Virus record (IMG/VR): IMGVR_UViG_3300026334_000001
Span: 26,053-90,052 of that record
Reading direction: 5' to 3' (one strand)
Length of the DNA: 64,000 bases
DNA from: a virus
Position 1 is the stretch's first letter. Every line of letters starts with the position of its first letter. Of this stretch, positions 19,607 through 26,618 are shown one piece after another. The position numbers and the translations under genes are program-made. The notes beneath the pieces were generated by a model. The model saw only the letters and a list, made by a program, of their open reading frames with translations. It did not search any database and was not told the DNA's origin.

Positions 19607-20170
19607 TTACTTCTCAAGTTCTTTTCTTTCAGAGATTAAATCTCTATTATTTGCTGATTCCTCATTGAAACCTTTTTCTACTGGGAATCTAATGTAAAGT
19701 TTATCAACTACATTTTGCATAGCTTGTTCTAAATCAACTCTTAGATAATGAGCAACATGACCTACTGAATTAAGATACATTATTAAAGCTTCTTGCTTAT
19801 CTCTTTCTAATATTACTTTTCCATAAGCAAATTGTTTCTTAACAAGATCTGCATAACGACATGCATTTTTACCAACAACTATAACTGCATTACCAATAGT
19901 AGCTCTTTGTGGTTTAGGAAATTCATAATCATCTAAATCCATACCAATATTAGTAGCTTCATTAGCCGCATACCATAAACCATCAGCTAGTTCTTCACCA
20001 ATATTAGGTTTATCAATATTTTCAACTGCATCTACTAATTCTTCCCATTCTGTTACCATACCCAATGCCATATGCAAACTATTAGCTAATTCTGCATCTA
20101 AACATGGAAATTTTTCTTCTAATTTTGGATTAGTTCGTTTTACTTCCTGTTGGAAGACATTTAATTTCAT
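19607..20170 (-). CDS. MazG-like all-alpha nucleoside triphosphate pyrophosphohydrolase
   Basis: A 187-residue all-helical protein. Residues 41-44 (EWEE) and 59-63 (EELAD) give the ExxE plus ExxD metal-binding pattern of the MazG/dimeric dUTPase superfamily, which hydrolyses NTPs or dNTPs to monophosphate and pyrophosphate. The C-terminal segment, with KLYIRFPVEKGF, ENNRD-like residues and a final ER-KELE helix, resembles the phage MazG-like type. Phage copies may clean the nucleotide pool or lower alarmone levels; which applies here cannot be told. It opens a short - strand operon with the two coiled-coil genes. Confidence 0.75.
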   Translation of the reverse strand: MKLNVFQQEVKRTNPKLEEKFPCLDAELANSLHMALGMVTEWEELVDAVENIDKPNIGEELADGLWYAANEATNIGMDLDDYEFPKPQRATIGNAVIVVGKNACRYADLVKKQFAYGKVILERDKQEALIMYLNSVGHVAHYLRVDLEQAMQNVVDKLYIRFPVEKGFNEESANNRDLISERKELEK

Positions 20171-20312
20171 ACAATACCGTTAAAGATTTTAATTAATTGA
20201 TTCTTCCATTTTGTTATCTTCTTTATTTTGCCTTTTTATAACGTAATAGACTTGTTAATAATGAGTATAAATATACTCTTTTTTCTTGAATGTATATCAA
20301 GATAAGTGAAAT

Positions 20313-20370
20313 TAATAGATATTTCATAATTGATTCTATAAAGAGCGTGATAAATCAATAATATCTATTA
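20313..20370. other. Structured intergenic element with 11-bp closing helix
   Basis: TAATAGATATT at 20313-20323 is the exact reverse complement of 20360-20370, with an inner TTGATT/AATCAA pair. It follows the 36-codon membrane protein gene on the - strand. The large A+T-rich gap 20171-20716 also holds a GAGTATA/TATACTC hairpin followed by TTTTTT (about 20262-20284). The role is unknown. Confidence 0.35.
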
Positions 20371-20377
20371 CTGAATG

Positions 20378-20488
20378 CTATATATCTAACACCAATAACA
20401 CCAAGATTCCTAATATAACTCCTACTAGGAATCCCATAAATACAACACCTAAAATTTCTTTTAGATCTTTTTTCTTCCATTCATTCAT
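20378..20488 (-). CDS. 36-residue single-pass membrane microprotein
   Basis: The frame encodes a charged start (MNEWKKKDLKEI) followed by one hydrophobic helix (LGVVFMGFLVGVILGILVLL) and ends in a TAG. The lysine-rich side before the helix predicts a cytoplasmic N-terminus. It lies in a 547-base gap and follows a - strand terminator at 20532-20561, so its own promoter would lie at about 20490-20530. Small size limits certainty. Lysis or superinfection functions are common for such proteins, but nothing here decides. Confidence 0.45.
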   Translation of the reverse strand: MNEWKKKDLKEILGVVFMGFLVGVILGILVLLVLDI

Positions 20489-20527
20489 AAATAGTTGATT
20501 TTAATTAAGTTACGAAATTTTAATCAT

Positions 20528-20605
20528 TAAAAAACTCACTAAGTTTTAATTTAGTGAGTTTGGCACAAACAAAAGCAGTTAACCCAAATTTGTCAATGAA
20601 AGAAG
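20528..20605 (-). ncRNA. Candidate short RNA ending at an orphan terminator
   Basis: A perfect -7 box TATCTTTG lies at 20612-20619 on the - strand, without a clear -33 TTTG. The sequence has no reading frame and ends at an 11-bp terminator hairpin (20532-20561) followed by TTTT. A transcript of about 75 bases is inferred. Confidence 0.35.
20532..20561 (-). terminator. Intrinsic terminator without an upstream gene
   Basis: AAACTCACTAA and TTAGTGAGTTT form an 11-bp stem with an 8-base loop, followed on the - strand by TTT. No - strand gene lies between here and the start of the divergent + gene, so it implies a short transcript. Confidence 0.7.
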
Positions 20606-20659
20606 GTATTACAAAGATACCAAAATCCACCAATTCTCCTATAAGGATTGCATTATTTA

Positions 20660-20689
20660 TTTGCTAGTTTAAAAATCCAAATATATTTC
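20660..20689 (+). promoter_or_regulatory. Bacteroidota-type promoter for the Cys-rich protein
   Basis: TTTG at 20660-20663, an 18-base spacer and TATATTTC at 20682-20689 approximate the TTTG-N19-21-TAnnTTTG consensus. They lie 27 bases before the chosen start codon. Confidence 0.5.
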
Positions 20690-20716
20690 GTATATTTCTA
20701 TCTAAATCTTAAAACT

Positions 20717-20947
20717 ATGTGTAACTGTTGTAATACTAGAGTCAGCAAGATTGATTGTTGCTCTCTAATAGCTGATACTACATTAGCTGTTTTAAAAGTA
20801 TCATCTAATGATGCTTTTTTTACACCTCAATTTTCTACTCCTGTTCTTTTTAGTACTCCTTCTATACCAGTAGTTAATTGTTGCTGTACTCCTAGACATC
20901 ATAATAGACATTCTTCTTTTCTTGAAGCTAAATTTAAACGATGGTAA
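20717..20947 (+). CDS. Cysteine-rich small protein in a monocistronic + strand unit
   Basis: A 76-residue protein starting MCNCCNTRVSKIDCC, with a second cluster VVNCCCTPRHHNRH near the C-terminus. Eight cysteines and several histidines suggest metal binding. I chose the ATG at 20717 because the frame upstream (from 20648) runs through the promoter and reads as a spurious hydrophobic leader. The gene is the only + strand gene between the virion block and 46953. It has its own promoter (20660-20689) and terminator (20952-20990). No family is recognised. Confidence 0.6.
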   Translation: MCNCCNTRVSKIDCCSLIADTTLAVLKVSSNDAFFTPQFSTPVLFSTPSIPVVNCCCTPRHHNRHSSFLEAKFKRW

Positions 20948-20951
20948 CTAG

Positions 20952-20990
20952 TAGCCAAGCGATTATTAAATCGTTTGGCTATTTATTTTT
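20952..20990 (+). terminator. Intrinsic terminator of the Cys-rich gene
   Basis: TAGCCAAGCGAT (20952-20963) pairs with ATCGTTTGGCTA (20970-20981) with one G-U pair that forms only in the + strand RNA. It is followed by TTTATTTTT. It overlaps the 3' end of the convergent gene, whose stop codon lies in the loop. Confidence 0.85.
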
Positions 20991-21214
20991 GTATTAGCTT
21001 CATATTCTGAACCGAAATTACCTAAGAATTTAGTAACACCTTTTACCTTTTTAAACGCTAACCATCTATTACCTTTGATAGGAATTATAAATTTAGATCT
21101 AGGTAATTTAACCTCAATTTCTGATACATTTTCTACAGTATCTTTAATTGCTTCCTCTAATTCTTTAATATATTCACTTCTCTTTTTCAGTCCAAATGCT
21201 TTACCTCTATTCAT
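20966..21214 (-). CDS. Small basic protein of unknown function
   Basis: An 82-residue protein rich in Lys, with a central strand pair (SKFIIPIKGNRWLAFKKVKG) and no cysteine. The last few codons are read through the terminator of the convergent Cys-rich gene. The + charge and small size would suit nucleic acid binding, but I recognise no motif. The upstream gap 21215-21443 contains no convincing gene. Confidence 0.55.
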   Translation of the reverse strand: MNRGKAFGLKKRSEYIKELEEAIKDTVENVSEIEVKLPRSKFIIPIKGNRWLAFKKVKGVTKFLGNFGSEYEANTKINSQTI

Positions 21215-21443
21215 AACATTAATATCTTAGTTTAGATTAAATACAATTATATTGTACCACCCCTAACTCCTGCATCTAGAGTGTCCGCCTACGGATTATA
21301 TGCCAAAATTGATGCAAAACATTTGTTCCATTGCTAGAAAATATCGATTCTAATGAACTTTTAAAGGTGAAACATATCTTCTGATGGAACGATTTACATG
21401 ATCCAACCATGCTATTTCAAAAGGAGTTTGGAGGGCTTTGGGT
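21215..21443. other. Gene-free stretch with paired segments
   Basis: No convincing reading frame. GTTCCAT (about 21329) and ATGGAAC (about 21393) could close a 60-base domain, and TACAATTATATTGTA (about 21242-21256) is a small hairpin. It may be a leader of the gene at 20966-21214 or the tail of another RNA. Confidence 0.3.
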
Positions 21444-21480
21444 AAAAGAAAACCCCCTGCAATTTTGGCGAAGCAGGAGG
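21444..21480 (-). terminator. Intrinsic terminator of the small RNA
   Basis: CCTCCTGC and GCAGGGGG pair over 8 bp with one T-G pair on the - strand, followed by TTTTCTTTT. The 12-base loop carries CGCCAAA. Confidence 0.8.
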
Positions 21481-21583
21481 TCAATAACGTAGCACACGTT
21501 GTATTTCTAATATAAAATCTTCTTGGTAAATACTTTACCGTATGCTACTAATAACCAACTGTCGCCAAACAGCCATATGTCAT
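21444..21583 (-). ncRNA. Candidate small RNA gene with own promoter, terminator and complementary loops
   Basis: A promoter (21590-21620) and a terminator (arms 21453-21460 and 21473-21480) frame about 140 bases without a reading frame. Visible helices on the - strand are a 5' hairpin (21559-21572, CTGT/ACAG, loop TTGGCG), a closing pair GTAGCA/TGCTAC (21489-21494 with 21543-21548) around a GGTAAA/TTTACC hairpin (21525-21539), and the terminator. The terminator loop holds CGCCAAA, complementary to the 5' hairpin loop, so a kissing interaction could form. One terminator pair is G-U only in the - strand RNA, which fixes the strand. Confidence 0.6.
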
Positions 21584-21589
21584 TAGATG

Positions 21590-21620
21590 TAAAGATACGA
21601 AAATATTTCATATTACCAAA
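21590..21620 (-). promoter_or_regulatory. Bacteroidota-type promoter of the small RNA
   Basis: On the - strand, TTTG (21617-21620), a 19-base spacer and TATCTTTA (21590-21597) match the -33/-7 consensus. The promoter overlaps the end of ung. Transcription would start near 21583. Confidence 0.65.
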
Positions 21621-22305
21621 CTATTTTTTCTTTTTCCATATTCTCTAACCAGAGATTTGTGTTAATGAAGCAATCATTAGATCTCCATTTACGTTTCTCA
21701 TAGCTACTAGCCGCTGGATGTTCACATTCAATAATATAATTCCCTTGATTTATATACTTTTTATATTCCTTCGCATCATTACCCCATAATAAAAAAGCAA
21801 CTTTTCCTCTTGATGGAAATTTTTTGATTACCTCTATAGTAAACTCCTCCCAACCTTTACCTTCATGTGATTTAGGCTTACTTTTCTCAACTGTTAAAAT
21901 TGTATTAAGTAAAAGAACTCCTTGTTTAGCTAAATATTCTAAACAAGGATTCCTATCTAAATACATACCAAATCCTATCTGATCTTCCATTGCATCATAT
22001 ATTTTATTAATTGATGGATTTAGCACAGGAAATTCTAAACTCTCTTTCATTGAGAAGGCTAATCCATCTGCACTTCCATTATGATATGGATCTTGACCTA
22101 AGATAACAACCTTAACTTCATTAAATGGGGTTAATTTGAATGCTTTAAACATATCTTCTCTTGCAGGAAATACATTTACTTCTTCTCTTCTTCTAGCTAA
22201 GAATTTACCAAGCTTAATCATGTAATCTTTCTCAAATTCCTCTGATAATTGATTATACCATGATTCACCCATTAATTCTATACGTTTTGTTCTCGCATCT
22301 GACAT
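21613..22305 (-). CDS. ung: Uracil-DNA glycosylase, family 1
   Basis: This enzyme removes uracil from DNA by hydrolysing the N-glycosidic bond. Residues 70-75 are GQDPYH, the water-activating motif of family 1 enzymes, and LNPSIN follows at 95-100. LLLNTILTVEKSKPKSH at 131-147 and LLWGNDAKEY at 172-181 are also typical, and HPAASS at 196-201 replaces the usual HPSPLS DNA-intercalation loop. The length of 230 residues matches the family. The first ATG overlaps the upstream gene by 28 bases; M12 (22272) would avoid overlap and also fits the family start. In a phage it can repair deaminated cytosine or uracil left by dUTP. Confidence 0.92.
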   Translation of the reverse strand: MSDARTKRIELMGESWYNQLSEEFEKDYMIKLGKFLARRREEVNVFPAREDMFKAFKLTPFNEVKVVILGQDPYHNGSADGLAFSMKESLEFPVLNPSINKIYDAMEDQIGFGMYLDRNPCLEYLAKQGVLLLNTILTVEKSKPKSHEGKGWEEFTIEVIKKFPSRGKVAFLLWGNDAKEYKKYINQGNYIIECEHPAASSYEKRKWRSNDCFINTNLWLENMEKEKIVW

Positions 22306-22898
22306 ACACCTATTTTTACAAGAAATGGATAAATTTTAGCTATTAAATCTTCTTCTGTACCATCATTAACTACTTCATAATCCCATTCCTTATAGGAAGA
22401 TAAGCCTGTTTCTGATGCATGATTTTTCTGATCACCAAATATTGTAATCTCTTGATGTTCAGGTCTAGTTATCTTAATTAGATATCCTCCAGCCATCTTT
22501 ACAAATCCAGCTTCATTTTCAAATCTAGTATCAGTAATGATCCAATTTCTATGAGATTGATATTTACCTAATAAAGCATAACACCAAACATTCTCATTGA
22601 TGTTTCTACCTACTTCAGTTCCCATCTTTTGCATAAACTCTCTAATTGTCATATTCAAATTAGGAATCATTGCATTATAATACTCTCTATCATAGAAATG
22701 CTCTATTGGAAGACCAGTTATAATACTACATACATGCTTGAGAGGATCGGCAAATTTCTTTACCTGAAATGCTACAAAAGATTTAATACCTATCTTATTC
22801 TTAGTAGATATAATATTATCTTTCTTTTGTAAATCTATAATTATATTAGCTAAAGTGTCCTTGCCACTTCCTGCTACCCCTGAAATCGCTAGTATCAT
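22278..22898 (-). CDS. Deoxynucleoside monophosphate kinase
   Basis: A 206-residue P-loop kinase. Residues 7-15, GVAGSGKDT, form the Walker A loop with the Asp typical of phage dNMP kinases of the T4 gp1 type. These phosphorylate dNMPs to dNDPs for phage DNA synthesis. The central segment TIREFMQKMGTEVGR and the following WCYALL and ITDTRFENEA strands are the usual substrate-binding and Walker B-like features. Its ATG directly follows the TAA of the 50-codon membrane gene, and it overlaps ung, so the three are translated from one message. Confidence 0.85.
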   Translation of the reverse strand: MILAISGVAGSGKDTLANIIIDLQKKDNIISTKNKIGIKSFVAFQVKKFADPLKHVCSIITGLPIEHFYDREYYNAMIPNLNMTIREFMQKMGTEVGRNINENVWCYALLGKYQSHRNWIITDTRFENEAGFVKMAGGYLIKITRPEHQEITIFGDQKNHASETGLSSYKEWDYEVVNDGTEEDLIAKIYPFLVKIGVCQMREQNV

Positions 22899-23051
22899 TT
22901 ATAATTTATCAATTAATTTACCAATAATATTACTAACTCTATTACTCCAACCTAATACATCAAGAAGCATAGCTGGTACAACTGTAATACAAGCAAAACC
23001 TAAAAAGGTTATACTTATAAGTACTAATATGAAAATACCAACTCTTCTCAT
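22899..23051 (-). CDS. 50-residue membrane microprotein
   Basis: The frame begins MRRVGIFILVLISITFLGFA and holds one or two hydrophobic helices before a basic tail ending KLIDKL. Its ATG overlaps the upstream stop as ATGA, and its TAA directly abuts the ATG of the dNMP kinase. This tight coupling on both sides supports it as a real gene. The first helix with its Arg-Arg start could act as a signal anchor. Function unknown. Confidence 0.7.
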   Translation of the reverse strand: MRRVGIFILVLISITFLGFACITVVPAMLLDVLGWSNRVSNIIGKLIDKL

Positions 23052-23422
23052 GACTTAGATATTTTTAACCAATGTTCTAACTTCACATAGACTTTATCTT
23101 CTCCTACCGAATCCAAATACATTATCTGACCTTGCTTAAGAGCATTTACAGCAAGTATCTTATAAGTATTGTATTTTGTTTCAAATTGTATTCCATCTAC
23201 AACTCTAACAAGTACTAGGGGAATTGACCATGCATTTAATTTACGATAAACGTTATTTTCATCTTCTAATTTTTCATATACCAAGAAAGGAGCATTATTT
23301 CGCTCCTTCTCGTATACTTGACCTATCTTTCTAACTCTCTCATCTTGAAGATGTAAAGTAACCTTACCATTGATTATAACATACTTATTGCCATAATCAT
23401 CTCTAAGGGTTTTGTTGATCAT
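23048..23422 (-). CDS. Unknown 124-residue protein
   Basis: A beta-rich soluble protein with many charged residues and no cysteine or membrane segment. It shares a 20-base overlap with the upstream gene and a 4-base overlap with the downstream one, so it belongs to the nucleotide-metabolism operon. No family motif is recognised. Confidence 0.6.
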   Translation of the reverse strand: MINKTLRDDYGNKYVIINGKVTLHLQDERVRKIGQVYEKERNNAPFLVYEKLEDENNVYRKLNAWSIPLVLVRVVDGIQFETKYNTYKILAVNALKQGQIMYLDSVGEDKVYVKLEHWLKISKS

Positions 23423-23693
23423 CTTGTTTTGGTACTAATGATATAACTTGAACTTCTGTGACAGTAGGATCATTTATTGGAAATGATCTTATAATAATAG
23501 GAAAATTAACAGAATAATCTTCTAATCCAGCTTGTATTGTTTTAACAACTATATGATCTGTATCTTCTATTGCTATTTTTTCTTTAATAGCCTCTTGAAA
23601 AGATTCTACTAAATTCTCTTTAACTTCTACAATAGCTTGCATATGACGTTCTATTGTAACTATTTCAGTATATTTAATTATAAAGTCTGCCAT
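23403..23693 (-). CDS. Unknown 96-residue protein
   Basis: A small acidic protein with an alternating strand-helix-strand pattern (FIIKYTEIVTIERHMQ, then a Glu-rich helix, then IVVKTIQ). It overlaps both neighbours by about 16-20 bases. It follows the PD-(D/E)XK nuclease, so a modulator role is conceivable but unsupported. Confidence 0.6.
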   Translation of the reverse strand: MADFIIKYTEIVTIERHMQAIVEVKENLVESFQEAIKEKIAIEDTDHIVVKTIQAGLEDYSVNFPIIIRSFPINDPTVTEVQVISLVPKQDDQQNP

Positions 23694-24697
23694 TTTTCTA
23701 AATTTAAAACCATATTACCATATAAATGTTCTTCATAAGACATATTCCAAAGATTATTATCTATATGATATTGAATTCTATTTAATAGACTTACAATTTC
23801 ATGATAACCTTCTTCTATAACCTTTTCTTCTATCTCCCAAACAACACATTGATATAAACCAAATGTTTCTACAACTACATTTTTATAAATAAATTTGTAT
23901 TGATAAGCATCTAGAATATCATTTTGTGATAAAAATTCTGAAACAGCTCTTTTATAGAATGCTAGTTGTCTATGATATCTCCAAAACTTAATAGTTTCTG
24001 GAAATAGATATGCTGATTTTGATGTAGTCTTAATATCAGTTATTGTAATAGTCTTATCTTCTAAATCTATTTCAACATCATCAAATTTAGCTTTACATTT
24101 TAATCCCATCCATTCAAAGAATACTACTTGTTCTTTATAGTATAGTTTATCAGAGAAATCATCTTTCCAGAATAATAGTTTATTAGCTGCATCATTAGCT
24201 TTAATAGAAGCAGTACATTTTTCTACTGTTTCTTTAACTGCTTTAGTTAAGAACTGCTTTCCACTATTAGCTATGTCTAAAGCTTCAATAACATAAGGAA
24301 CTATCTTAGGACAAGCATTTTTCATAACTGCTTCATCTCCCCACTTAGCATTCCAACCTACAGTTCTACAAACTTGTAAAGTTAATAAATCTAAATCATA
24401 AGGCTCAGAAACTAAACCTTCTGTAATAGACTTAACTAGAATATCTGCAATTTGACCAAGTGTTTCTGCGGGTTTATCTATTTCTGCAACTATAAATGCA
24501 TCTGGATTTTCTGCCCAAAGATGTATTGCTGAACCTTGTATTAATGATCTATTTTCTTTTTCTTCTTTATTATCATTAAAGAACTCCAAAAATTTTAACG
24601 GGGAGCCACCCTGCAAAGAATTTATATGTGATAAACTAGAATTAGAAACTACAATATCATCTGCTGTACCTACTTTATAATAATCTTGATCTTTCAT
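23678..24697 (-). CDS. PD-(D/E)XK nuclease, RecB/lambda-exonuclease-like
   Basis: A 339-residue nuclease of the RecB-like class. Motifs in order are GSAIH (55-59, the GxxxH helix), a candidate E189, KFDD (204-207), DIKTT with D221 and K223, and QLAFY with Q244 and Y248. These match the H, E, D, DxK and QxxxY set of phage PD-(D/E)XK exonucleases. Such enzymes resect DNA ends for phage recombination or degrade host DNA. A P-loop ATPase at 29917 could be a recombination partner. The start MKDQDYYKVG lies 2 bases after the Tad1-like gene. Confidence 0.75.
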   Translation of the reverse strand: MKDQDYYKVGTADDIVVSNSSLSHINSLQGGSPLKFLEFFNDNKEEKENRSLIQGSAIHLWAENPDAFIVAEIDKPAETLGQIADILVKSITEGLVSEPYDLDLLTLQVCRTVGWNAKWGDEAVMKNACPKIVPYVIEALDIANSGKQFLTKAVKETVEKCTASIKANDAANKLLFWKDDFSDKLYYKEQVVFFEWMGLKCKAKFDDVEIDLEDKTITITDIKTTSKSAYLFPETIKFWRYHRQLAFYKRAVSEFLSQNDILDAYQYKFIYKNVVVETFGLYQCVVWEIEEKVIEEGYHEIVSLLNRIQYHIDNNLWNMSYEEHLYGNMVLNLEKWQTL

Positions 24698-24699
24698 TA

Positions 24700-25011
24700 T
24701 TACTTTTGATTAGTTCCTTCTACATTTCTTTTCTTACGATCAGATGTTCTTTTTTCTAACCACATCAGAGATTCTTCTAATTTAGTTATCACAATAGCGT
24801 TTTCTCTACATGGAAATTTACCTTGAAGATACTGCATTCTATTAATTAGCATTTCTAATATTTCTTCATTTGTAGTACCATCGTTAACTGTTACTAATTC
24901 TGTAGAACCTTCTTCTACAGGTACTTTATGAATGAAACTAATCACTTGAGAACTTTCTTTATTCTCAAAATTACTTACTGAATATTGGTGACCTGTTACT
25001 AACTCTTTCAT
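24700..25011 (-). CDS. Tad1/Acb2-type cyclic-nucleotide sponge (putative anti-defence protein)
   Basis: A 103-residue protein. The N-terminal half has short beta strands, including VISFIHKVPV at residues 23-32. The C-terminal half has two helices with GTTNEEILEMLINRMQYL, CRENAIVITKLEESLMWL and RTSDRKKRNVEGT. This helical hairpin with a conserved CRE-A-TKLEE segment is the signature I associate with the Acb2/Tad1 family. Tad1 and Acb2 bind signalling nucleotides (gcADPR in Thoeris, cyclic di- or trinucleotides in CBASS) and so block effector activation. The N-terminal beta part favours Tad1 over the all-helical Acb2. The gene sits among nucleotide-metabolism genes expressed early. The ligand is unknown. 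Confidence 0.65.
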   Translation of the reverse strand: MKELVTGHQYSVSNFENKESSQVISFIHKVPVEEGSTELVTVNDGTTNEEILEMLINRMQYLQGKFPCRENAIVITKLEESLMWLEKRTSDRKKRNVEGTNQK

Positions 25012-25012
25012 A

Positions 25013-25189
25013 TTAATGTATCCAATTTTGAATTAATGTATAATTTGTATCTGGGAAATCTTTAGTAGTAGATAATATAGGTACTATTTTAATGCCTTTA
25101 TTATCTTTAAGTTTAACATGAGTTGGACCTACTAATTCAACTATCTCGTATTGAGTTCCTCTATAATAAACTAATTCTCCAATTTCCAT
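25013..25189 (-). CDS. Unknown 58-residue beta-rich protein
   Basis: The frame starts MEIGELVYYRGTQYEIVELV and reads like a small SH3/KOW-type barrel: short strands, YRG and VGPTHVKLKD turns. The start overlaps the thyX end by 19 bases, and its TAA lies one base before the Tad1-like ATG. Those contacts and the clean frame support a real gene. Function unknown; nucleic acid binding is a guess. Confidence 0.6.
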   Translation of the reverse strand: MEIGELVYYRGTQYEIVELVGPTHVKLKDNKGIKIVPILSTTKDFPDTNYTLIQNWIH

Positions 25190-26127
25190 TCTTTTTTAAT
25201 TACTCGTGAATCCTTTTTGTTTTCTCCATCTAACATTTTGCGATAGGGAATAAACCCTTTTATATTACCGCACCATCCACGATCTTCTACAATTAATCCA
25301 TTTTTGGGTTTAGTATGAGAATATGCTATTAATTCATCTGATCTCATGCATCTACACGTATGTTCAAAAGGACTGAAATGACCAGACATTAATAATCTAT
25401 CATGTAATTTAATATCATTAAGATAGTTATCTGATTTTCCCTCTTCTCCAACAATAGTATAACTAATTCTTGCACATCGAGAAACTGAAATCTTAATTCT
25501 AAGATTATTAATATGTTCTATAATATCAGTATTACTATAAGGAACTTCTCTTAATAATTTATCCATATCTATACCATCTCCGAATGGAATATGGTATTCT
25601 CCTTCTTTTAATGATTTAGGAGTTGAATTATTATACTCTTCCATCATAACTCTAGCTAATTCTGCTATATGAATTTCAGCTGCTTCATGATTACGCAAAG
25701 CAAAGAAATTCTCAAATTCTGATGCAGTTATAATAGCTGTATGCCACATGAATGGTTCTAATAAACGATTACATATCTGCTTTGTTACTCCCAATTCAGA
25801 TAATTTAACAGCACAATCAACTGCTTCATCTCTAGCACCTAACCATTCAAGAACCAATAAATCTATCTCTTTTTGATCTTCTACATATTCAGTTCCTTGC
25901 ATTCCTTTATGATCCTTCATCCATCGTATAGGAATGAAAGGATTATTTTCTACAGCTTCTATCATCCTTTCAAATGGTATAGCTCTGCTAGATGCTGAAT
26001 TTCTACTTAATACCCTGTGAGTGTTCAGCTCCGCCAAGATTATACGCGGAAACGTCACTACAAAGGTTGTTAATCTGTGATTTGCTGGCGATAAACTATC
26101 TGCCACGATTTTAGCTTCTATTTTCAT
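25171..26127 (-). CDS. thyX: Flavin-dependent thymidylate synthase
   Basis: A 318-residue enzyme. Residues 36-48, THRVLSRNSASSR, are the ThyX signature, a variant of RHRxxSxNxxSxR. The enzyme makes dTMP from dUMP with methylene-tetrahydrofolate, FAD and NADPH. GHFSPFEHTCRC in the C-terminal third is also typical. The protein is longer than classical ThyX (about 220-250 residues) but similar to large phage forms. Its ATG overlaps the upstream stop as ATGA. With ung and the dNMP kinase it forms a thymidine supply and repair group. Confidence 0.9.
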   Translation of the reverse strand: MKIEAKIVADSLSPANHRLTTFVVTFPRIILAELNTHRVLSRNSASSRAIPFERMIEAVENNPFIPIRWMKDHKGMQGTEYVEDQKEIDLLVLEWLGARDEAVDCAVKLSELGVTKQICNRLLEPFMWHTAIITASEFENFFALRNHEAAEIHIAELARVMMEEYNNSTPKSLKEGEYHIPFGDGIDMDKLLREVPYSNTDIIEHINNLRIKISVSRCARISYTIVGEEGKSDNYLNDIKLHDRLLMSGHFSPFEHTCRCMRSDELIAYSHTKPKNGLIVEDRGWCGNIKGFIPYRKMLDGENKKDSRVIKKEWKLEN

Positions 26128-26618
26128 TGTGCTTTAATTTGTGCTTCTGTTAACCAACCATACTCTCTTCCAGTATTATCTTTAATAGCATACATATTAA
26201 CACCTTCTTTTGGATCTTTCTGCATATTAGATATTTTTCCTCTTATTCCAACAAGATTAATAGGTAATCCCATACCATCAGTACTATAAATAGGATTTGA
26301 ATTAACTACTACTACATTATCACCTGTTGAAAATAATGAAATAGTAACATCTTGTATATTACCACCCCCATTTCTAAAACTAGAAATAATTGATCTTCTA
26401 AAATTTTCTAAAATATCTCTTGCTTGATCTTTACTAAATGGAACTGATGGTTTTTGTGTTTTATTAAATACATTATTTAATCTAATAACATCATGTAAAG
26501 AAAACACTTCTGAATGTTGATTAGTTAAATTAGCATCAACTATAGTAGTGTTTATTTGACCTCCATTATCAACAAATAATAACCAATTATACTTTACTAT
26601 TTCATTCTGATTTTCCAT
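26124..26618 (-). CDS. Unknown 164-residue protein
   Basis: A soluble protein with a Gly-rich turn (SSFRNGGGNIQD) and beta-rich C-terminal half ending GWLTEAQIKAQ. No catalytic motif, cysteine or membrane segment is seen. It overlaps thyX and the RusA-like gene by a few bases, so it is part of the same message. Confidence 0.55.
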   Translation of the reverse strand: MENQNEIVKYNWLLFVDNGGQINTTIVDANLTNQHSEVFSLHDVIRLNNVFNKTQKPSVPFSKDQARDILENFRRSIISSFRNGGGNIQDVTISLFSTGDNVVVVNSNPIYSTDGMGLPINLVGIRGKISNMQKDPKEGVNMYAIKDNTGREYGWLTEAQIKAQ

